From contig NZ_CP125378.1 of the NCBI RefSeq assembly GCF_034008635.1, positions 4,712,501-4,776,500 of the forward strand: a DNA stretch of 64,000 bases. Direction: 5' to 3'. The stretch comes from Pseudomonas sp. P8_229. Its GTDB lineage: Bacteria > Pseudomonadota > Gammaproteobacteria > Pseudomonadales > Pseudomonadaceae. Positions 59,341 to 64,000 of the stretch are shown piece after piece; position 1 is the first letter of the stretch; every line of letters starts with the position of its first letter. Both the position numbers and the translations under genes were made by a program. Below the pieces are notes generated by a model. It did not search any database, was not told the DNA's origin, and saw only the letters and a list, made by a program, of their open reading frames with translations.

Positions 59341-59745
59341 ATGCACAGCCTCGCCCGCATCACCGTCATCACATTGGCCCTGGGCATGAGCGCATGTGCG
59401 GTGCACCGACCGGAACCGACCACCCACCTGCCGCCGATCCCGCCGTCACAACCGAGCCCGACCCCGTCGACCTCACCGACCCCGGGCAAAAGCATTCCGG
59501 CCAAACCGTCCAAACCGGTGCCACGCACCTCTGCCAGCTTCGCCCCGCCACCGGGTGGCAACAGCCATTGGGACCAGAAGCTCGGCGTCTACGTCCTCGA
59601 CGACCAACCCAACACCTTCTACCGCCAGCGCACCTACTTCCGCTGGAACAACGGCTGGAGCCGCTCGATCAGCCCCAGCGGCCCCTGGGAAGACACCGAC
59701 ATCCACGGCGTGCCGCCGGGGTTGGGCAAGCAGTTCGGGCAGTAA
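59341..59745 (+). CDS. small proline-rich lipoprotein, unknown function
   Basis: The 134-residue product has a lipoprotein signal (VITLALGMSAC, Cys20), then a Pro/Thr/Ser-rich linker to about residue 75 and a folded Trp/Tyr-rich end (KLGVYVLDDQPNTFYRQRTYFRWNNGW). It is probably an outer membrane lipoprotein. I do not recognise a function. A strong terminator follows. Confidence 0.8.
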   Translation: MHSLARITVITLALGMSACAVHRPEPTTHLPPIPPSQPSPTPSTSPTPGKSIPAKPSKPVPRTSASFAPPPGGNSHWDQKLGVYVLDDQPNTFYRQRTYFRWNNGWSRSISPSGPWEDTDIHGVPPGLGKQFGQ

Positions 59746-59747
59746 TG

Positions 59748-59780
59748 AAAACGGCGATCTTCGGATCGCCGTTTTGTTTT
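59748..59780. terminator. bidirectional rho-independent terminator
   Basis: AAAACGGCGATC (59748-59759) and GATCGCCGTTTT (59764-59775) form a 12-bp stem around a TTCG tetraloop, followed by GTTTTG. It serves the lipoprotein gene and possibly the converging lysR gene. Confidence 0.9.
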
Positions 59781-59842
59781 GAAGCGTTGCAATCGCCACC
59801 CTGCAGGCGTTGGCGAAGCCTGCGATCTTTTGATCTGGCTGT

Positions 59843-60724
59843 TCAGCTGGCCAACAACCCCTGCACATACTCGACAAACGCCCGCGCCTTGGCACTGGCC
59901 ATTCTTCCCGTTGGAAATACCGCCCATAAATCCAGATCGGGCAGCGTCCAGTCGTGCATAACGATTTTCACCGCGCCGTTGGCCAGTTCCGGGGCGAACA
60001 TCCATTCGGAGGCGAGGGTCAGGCCTTGATCGGCCAGTACCGCTTCGCGTACTCCTTCGGCCGCACTGACGCGCAGACGCCCGCTGATGATGACCGATTG
60101 TTGTTCTGCGCCTTTGGTGAACTCCCAGGTGGTGCCCCCACCGAGGTTGTAGACGACCGCCTGGTGTTTGCTCAATTCGGCGGGGCAGCTCGGCTCGCCG
60201 TGCCTGGCAAAGTAGGCCGGCGTGCCGAGTACCACGCGGCGGCAGTCGGCGATTTTGCGGGCGGTCAGGCCCGAATCGGTCAGTGCGCCCATGCGCAGGG
60301 CGACGTCGATGCCTTCTTCGACCAAATTGATGTTGCGGTCGTCGAGCATCAGGTCGATGTTCAGTTGTGGATGCTGATCCAGGAACGACCCCAGTTGCGG
60401 CACGATGTGCAGGCGGCCGAAGGTCACGGCGGCGCTGATGCGCAAGTTGCCGCTTAAACCGCTGGCGCTGCCCCGGGCAGCATTGTCGGCCTCGTTGGCT
60501 TCATCGATGGCGCGTTTGGCCCGTTCGAAATAGGCTTGGCCGGCTTCGGTCGGGGTCAGGCCGCGGGTCGAGCGCAACAACAGGCTGACCGCCAGGCGCT
60601 TTTCCAGCTGAGCGATGGTCTTCGACACGGCAGGCTGACCGATATTCAGCCGTCGGGCGGCGGCGGAAAACGAGCCGGTTTCGACGACGCAGACGAAGGT
60701 TTCCATGGCGGCTAGGCGGTCCAT
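59843..60724 (-). CDS. LysR family transcriptional regulator
   Basis: The 293-residue product has an N-terminal winged helix-turn-helix (FVCVVETGSFSAAARRLNIGQPAVSKTIAQLEKRLAVSLL) and a type 2 periplasmic-binding-like effector domain. The ATG at 60724 has an AAGGA site 6 bases before; GTG at 60739 has none. It lies 59 bases behind the SDR gene on the same strand rather than divergent from a target. Target and effector are unknown. Confidence 0.93.
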   Translation of the reverse strand: MDRLAAMETFVCVVETGSFSAAARRLNIGQPAVSKTIAQLEKRLAVSLLLRSTRGLTPTEAGQAYFERAKRAIDEANEADNAARGSASGLSGNLRISAAVTFGRLHIVPQLGSFLDQHPQLNIDLMLDDRNINLVEEGIDVALRMGALTDSGLTARKIADCRRVVLGTPAYFARHGEPSCPAELSKHQAVVYNLGGGTTWEFTKGAEQQSVIISGRLRVSAAEGVREAVLADQGLTLASEWMFAPELANGAVKIVMHDWTLPDLDLWAVFPTGRMASAKARAFVEYVQGLLAS

Positions 60725-60783
60725 CTCATGTCCTTGCACAATCTTGAGGTTGTTGAGTCACCCCTGTGGGAATGGGGTGTTGG

Positions 60784-61503
60784 TCAGAATGCGGCTTTGC
60801 CGACTGAGGCGCCGCCATCGACAAACAGTGTCTGCCCGGTGATAAACCCGCTCTGCTCGGACAACAGAAACGCAATCGCCGAGGCAATCTCCTCCGGCTG
60901 CCCCAGACGCCCCATCGGCACCCCGGACAGATACCGCGCTTCACCTTCGCTACCAGGCGGATTGTTGGCGCGAAACAATTCAGTCTCGGTCGGTCCTGGC
61001 GCCACGGCATTCACGGTGATCCCGGTCTGCGCCAGCTCCAGTGCCCACGAACGGGTGAAGCTGACCAGCGCCGCTTTCGCCGCCGCATAGGCCGTGCGTT
61101 GGGTGATGCCCAGCACGGTCAGGCTGGAGATGTTCACCACCCGACCCCAACCCCGCGTGCGCATCCCCGGCAGCACTGCCTGCGTGGCCTGCAACGCTGA
61201 ATGCAGATTCAGACGCATGACGTCGTCGAACGCGTCCAGATCGATTTCCCCCAGTGCCTGCGGTCGGACCAGCCCGACGTTGTTCACCAGTCCATCGAAC
61301 TCATACGTGCGCGCCAGTTCCGCCAGCACTTCGCCGGTCAACTTGCGATCACTCAGATCCAGCGGAAACAGGATGCCCGGAAAACTCAGGTCAGGCTGCC
61401 GGGCAATCCCTACTACTCGATGCCCGGCGCGGTCGAGATGTTCGGCCAGCGCCCGGCCAATGCCTTTGCTGGCGCCGGTGATGAGGAAGGTACGTCGGGT
61501 CAT
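60784..61503 (-). CDS. SDR family oxidoreductase
   Basis: The 239-residue classical short-chain dehydrogenase starts MTRRTFLITGASKGIGRALAEHL (TGxxxGIG cofactor site), has NNVGLV, the catalytic Ser in NISSLT and YAAAK, and ends FITGQTLFVDGGASVG. Substrate unknown. An AGGAG site precedes the ATG at 61503. It lies 28 bases behind the peroxiredoxin-like gene. Confidence 0.93.
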   Translation of the reverse strand: MTRRTFLITGASKGIGRALAEHLDRAGHRVVGIARQPDLSFPGILFPLDLSDRKLTGEVLAELARTYEFDGLVNNVGLVRPQALGEIDLDAFDDVMRLNLHSALQATQAVLPGMRTRGWGRVVNISSLTVLGITQRTAYAAAKAALVSFTRSWALELAQTGITVNAVAPGPTETELFRANNPPGSEGEARYLSGVPMGRLGQPEEIASAIAFLLSEQSGFITGQTLFVDGGASVGKAAF

Positions 61504-61531
61504 GGCGGCTCCTGGGCACATGGGGATCGGA

Positions 61532-62188
61532 TCAGCCGCGCAATGCATCCAGCATTGCTTCAGGCTCGGGACGCTGAGTGTAATCCGGGTTGACCTCGGC
61601 GTAACGAATCAGGCCATTCTGACCGATCACATAACGCGCCGGCATCGGCAATGTCCACGATGGATCATCGTTGAAGGTTGGCAGGTCGTTACGCAGGTTC
61701 TTGTACAGCTCGATCAGGTAATCCGGTAATTCGAAGCGCAGGCCGAACGCCGCCGCCACGTCATTGCGCGGGTCGCTGAGGATCGGAAACTGCAGTTCGT
61801 TGATGCGTTGCGACTTGCGGCTGTTGGCAGCGATCTGCGGCGAAATGGCCAGCAGACTGGCCCCGGCGTGCTGAATCGAAGGGAGAAAGGCCTGCAACGC
61901 TTGCAGCTCCATGTTGCAGTACGGGCACCAGACACCGCGATAGAACGTCAGCACCAACGGCCCTTGCGCCAACAGATCAGCCGACGATACGGGATGGCCT
62001 TCGGGGTCTTTCAGGGTGAACAGCGGCGCCATGTCGCCGAGCTTCAAGGCACGGCTTGCCGCGCCGGAGGCGATCAGTTCGGCTGTGGCGCGCTCCATCA
62101 CCGGGTGAATGTCGGCGGGTGCGTTGTAAGGAGGGTTGCCGGCTTTGAAGTCGGCTTTGAACGCGTCGAGTCTTGCTTGCAGGGTCAT
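61532..62188 (-). CDS. AhpC/TSA-type peroxiredoxin-like protein
   Basis: The 218-residue thioredoxin-fold protein has the active-site region TFYRGVWCPYCNMELQAL with a CPYC pair, followed by a helix typical of peroxiredoxin-like redoxins. It may reduce peroxides or act as a thiol oxidoreductase. The ATG at 62188 has an AGAGGAA site; an upstream frame to 62230 is weaker. It leads the minus-strand group with the SDR and LysR genes. Confidence 0.88.
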   Translation of the reverse strand: MTLQARLDAFKADFKAGNPPYNAPADIHPVMERATAELIASGAASRALKLGDMAPLFTLKDPEGHPVSSADLLAQGPLVLTFYRGVWCPYCNMELQALQAFLPSIQHAGASLLAISPQIAANSRKSQRINELQFPILSDPRNDVAAAFGLRFELPDYLIELYKNLRNDLPTFNDDPSWTLPMPARYVIGQNGLIRYAEVNPDYTQRPEPEAMLDALRG

Positions 62189-62359
62189 GTTCGAAATTCC
62201 TCTGGGAGCGCCGGTAGTGGCTGGGTTCAAGGATGACCGTCAGGCGCGGGCAGCGGAACGCAGGTGCCGGGCATAGCATTCATGCTTCGCGGGAATGGCA
62301 GGGTTGATCACATCCTGTAAAACAACCGAACGTCGCTCTGCAGATTTCTGTGCTTGAGT

Positions 62360-62383
62360 AAAGATAACTCTGGAGTTACTTTT
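62360..62383. promoter_or_regulatory. palindromic operator candidate for hicAB
   Basis: AAAGATAACTCTGGAGTTACTTTT is centred on TAACT-CTGG-AGTTA (62365-62378), extended by partly matching A and T arms. It lies about 30 bases upstream of hicA, where a HicB-type repressor would be expected to bind. The rest of 62189-62360 shows no gene. Confidence 0.5.
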
Positions 62384-62409
62384 GTTGGGCCGAAGCAAGG
62401 AGGCGGTAG

Positions 62410-62622
62410 GTGCAAAGCAGGCTATTGATCAAGGAGCTGGAGGAGGCGGGCTGGACGCTGGATCGAGTGACCGGCAGCCACCATATCTTCACGCACCGAC
62501 ACAACCCGTACACGATTCCCGTTCCCCACCCGAAAAAGGATTTGCCGCTGGGGACGGTCAAAAGCATCAGGAGGCGTGCCGGGCTGTACAACCCGCCACC
62601 CAGCTACAAGGGAGATCCATAA
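62410..62622 (+). CDS. hicA: HicA family toxin (mRNA interferase)
   Basis: The 70-residue double-stranded-RNA-binding fold protein has the catalytic histidine in TGSHHIFTH (His24) and the family end VPHPKKDLPLGTVKSIRRRAGL. HicA cleaves mRNA until bound by HicB. The start is GTG at 62410 with an AGGAGG site about 7 bases upstream. The stop overlaps the start of hicB. Confidence 0.93.
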   Translation: MQSRLLIKELEEAGWTLDRVTGSHHIFTHRHNPYTIPVPHPKKDLPLGTVKSIRRRAGLYNPPPSYKGDP

Positions 62623-63026
62623 TGCAATATCCGATCTGTATCGAATGGGGTGACGAAGACACCGCCATCGGCATTCAGATACCCGACATTCCCGGCGCCG
62701 TCACGGCCGGGGATAGCTTCGAGGACGCCTACAACGCAGCCGTTGAAATCGCCCACATCATGCTGCAGGAGATGGCGGCGGACGGGGAATCGATTCCCAT
62801 GCCGACGTCGGCAGCGGCTCATCGCAATAATCCGGAGTTTGCCGACATGGGCTGGGGCATGCTTGAGCTGGATATCTCGCCGTATATGGGCAAGACCGAG
62901 AAGGTCAACGTGACGTTGCCAGGCTATGTGATCCAGCGTATCGATCGATATGTGCGTGAGCACAATGTCAAAAGCCGCTCCTCCTTTCTGGCGGATGCGG
63001 CGATGGAAAAACTGGTCCGGTATTGA
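62622..63026 (+). CDS. hicB: HicB family antitoxin
   Basis: The 134-residue product has an N-terminal HicB fold (YPICIEWGDEDTAIGIQIPDIPGAVTAGDSFEDAYNAA) and a C-terminal ribbon-helix-helix DNA-binding part (VNVTLPGYVIQRIDRYVREHNVKSRSSFLADAAMEKL). It should neutralise HicA and repress the operon. The ATG at 62622 is the last base of the hicA stop. Confidence 0.93.
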   Translation: MQYPICIEWGDEDTAIGIQIPDIPGAVTAGDSFEDAYNAAVEIAHIMLQEMAADGESIPMPTSAAAHRNNPEFADMGWGMLELDISPYMGKTEKVNVTLPGYVIQRIDRYVREHNVKSRSSFLADAAMEKLVRY

Positions 63027-63033
63027 ATGGCAC

Positions 63034-63085
63034 CGCTCCCACAGGTTCAGTGGAGGACCTGTGGGAGCGAGCTTGCTCGCGAAGC
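63034..63085. repeat. REP with inverted partial copy after hicB
   Basis: CGCTCCCACAGGT (63034-63046) pairs perfectly with ACCTGTGGGAGCG (63057-63069). The right arm continues into a full REP (to GAAGC, 63085), while the left arm is a truncated REP. Confidence 0.85.
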
Positions 63086-63095
63086 TTTTGACGCC

Positions 63096-64000
63096 TTACG
63101 CCGTTGCCAATGAACCACGCTGGGAAGCACTCAAAAACCGCAACAACGCCAGCAGCGGGAACGCACTCCCCACAATCACGATCCACAACCAGCCGCCCTG
63201 CTCATACACCGCACTGGCGACCGACGAACCGAAGGCGCCGCCGATGAAGATGCTGGTCATGTACAGCGCATTCAGGCGACCACGGCTTTTGGCATCCAGC
63301 GAATAGACCGCGCGCTGACCGAGGACCATGTTCATCTGTACGCAGAAGTCGAGTACCACGCCGGTCACGGCCAGGCCGATCACGCTGTAGGCCGGGTGGA
63401 TGAACGCTGGCAGGAAGCTCAGGCTCGCGAACAGCATGGCCAGCAGCGAAGCGATGCGGGTGTGGCCGGCGTCAGCCAGGCGTCCACTGATCGGCGCGGC
63501 GATGGCACCGATGGCGCCGACCAGGGCGAAGATCGCGATCTCGCTCTGCGACAGGCCATGGTTGCGCGCCAGTTCCAGCGGCACCGCCGTCCAGAACAGG
63601 CTGAACGTGGCGAACATGCAGCCTTGATAAAACGCCCGCTGACGCAGCACCGGTTGCTGGCGCAGCAGCGTCCACAACGAGCCGATCAGTTGGCCATACG
63701 TGGCGCTGTGATCCGGTTGACGCTTGGGCACGGTCAGCGCCAGCACCACGCTGATCGCTGCCATCAACGCCGCGGCAATCATGAACATCGCGCGCCAGCC
63801 GAAATGGTCAGCGACGACGCTCGACACCGGCCGCGCCAGCAGAATGCCCAGCAGCAGACCGCCCATGATCCCGCCGACCACCCGGCCACGGGATTCCTCC
63901 GGCGCCAGATGCGCGGCGAGGGGAATCAGGATCTGCACCGACACCGAACTGAAACCCACCAGCAATGAGATCAGCAGGAACACGTTGGGCTGACTGGTGA
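63096..64000 (-). CDS. MFS transporter, truncated by window edge
   Basis: The minus-strand frame is open to the last base, so the N terminus is missing; at least 300 residues are present. About nine membrane segments are visible, with the MFS loop motif GRLADAGHTR (residues near 190) and GRVVGGIMGGLLLGILLARPVSSV. It resembles drug/sugar efflux permeases of the AraJ/NepI type. The substrate cannot be told. Confidence 0.88.
   Translation of the reverse strand, partial: TSQPNVFLLISLLVGFSSVSVQILIPLAAHLAPEESRGRVVGGIMGGLLLGILLARPVSSVVADHFGWRAMFMIAAALMAAISVVLALTVPKRQPDHSATYGQLIGSLWTLLRQQPVLRQRAFYQGCMFATFSLFWTAVPLELARNHGLSQSEIAIFALVGAIGAIAAPISGRLADAGHTRIASLLAMLFASLSFLPAFIHPAYSVIGLAVTGVVLDFCVQMNMVLGQRAVYSLDAKSRGRLNALYMTSIFIGGAFGSSVASAVYEQGGWLWIVIVGSAFPLLALLRFLSASQRGSLATA

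Overview
The window is 64 kb of a high-GC gammaproteobacterial chromosome. It is almost certainly from the Pseudomonas fluorescens species complex. The basis is the FleQ/FleSR/FleN/FlhF flagellar regulators, the ParC/ParP chemotaxis placement genes, the HsbA-HsbR-HptB module and many GTGGGAGCGGGCTTGCTC-type REP sequences. The assignment rests on gene content and remembered family features; no database search was run. Both edges cut a gene: a glycosyltransferase on the left and an MFS transporter on the right.

Positions 1-11.4 kb hold a flagellin glycosylation island ending in the flagellin gene. A tandem-domain family 2 glycosyltransferase (partial) precedes a tightly packed pseudaminic acid pathway: pseB, pseC, a methylase, pseF, a fused pseG-pseH and pseI. 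A FabH-like ketoacyl-ACP synthase, a Maf/DUF115 motility factor and a small unknown protein follow, then fliC behind a sigma-28 promoter. Next come flaG, fliD, fliS and fliT.

Positions 14.3-50.2 kb hold the flagellar and chemotaxis cluster. The master regulator fleQ is followed by fleSR, fliEFGHIJ, hsbA-hsbR-hptB, fliK, fliLMNOPQR-flhB, flhA-flhF-fleN-fliA, cheYZAB, motCD, parC-parP, cheW and a DUF2802 gene. Sequences with exact GG-N10-GC spacing typical of sigma-54 promoters precede fleS, fliE, fliK, fliL and flhA, which fits the FleQ/RpoN hierarchy known in pseudomonads. Between flhB and flhA sits an intruding cassette. It holds a DUF6124-type gene behind a C4-antisense-like RNA fold and is bracketed by a 32-nt direct repeat of the flhB 3' end plus REPINs.

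At 50.2-52.2 kb, on the minus strand, a second FliK-like gene overlaps a free-standing FlhB C-terminal-domain gene. At 52.3-59.3 kb the complete ccmABCDEFGHI operon for c-type cytochrome maturation runs on the plus strand, followed by a small lipoprotein gene. The last part (59.8-64 kb) is mixed: a minus-strand group of peroxiredoxin-like, SDR and LysR genes, a hicAB toxin-antitoxin pair, and the truncated MFS transporter.

Most of the window is conserved core machinery. The points most worth a second look are the C4-RNA/DUF6124 cassette at flhB, the AT-rich perfect hairpin with two TTA codons inside the fleQ start region, the repeated ITDxEFExLLD motif in CheA next to ParC/ParP, the PseG-PseH fusion, and the FlhB-C/FliK2 pair.
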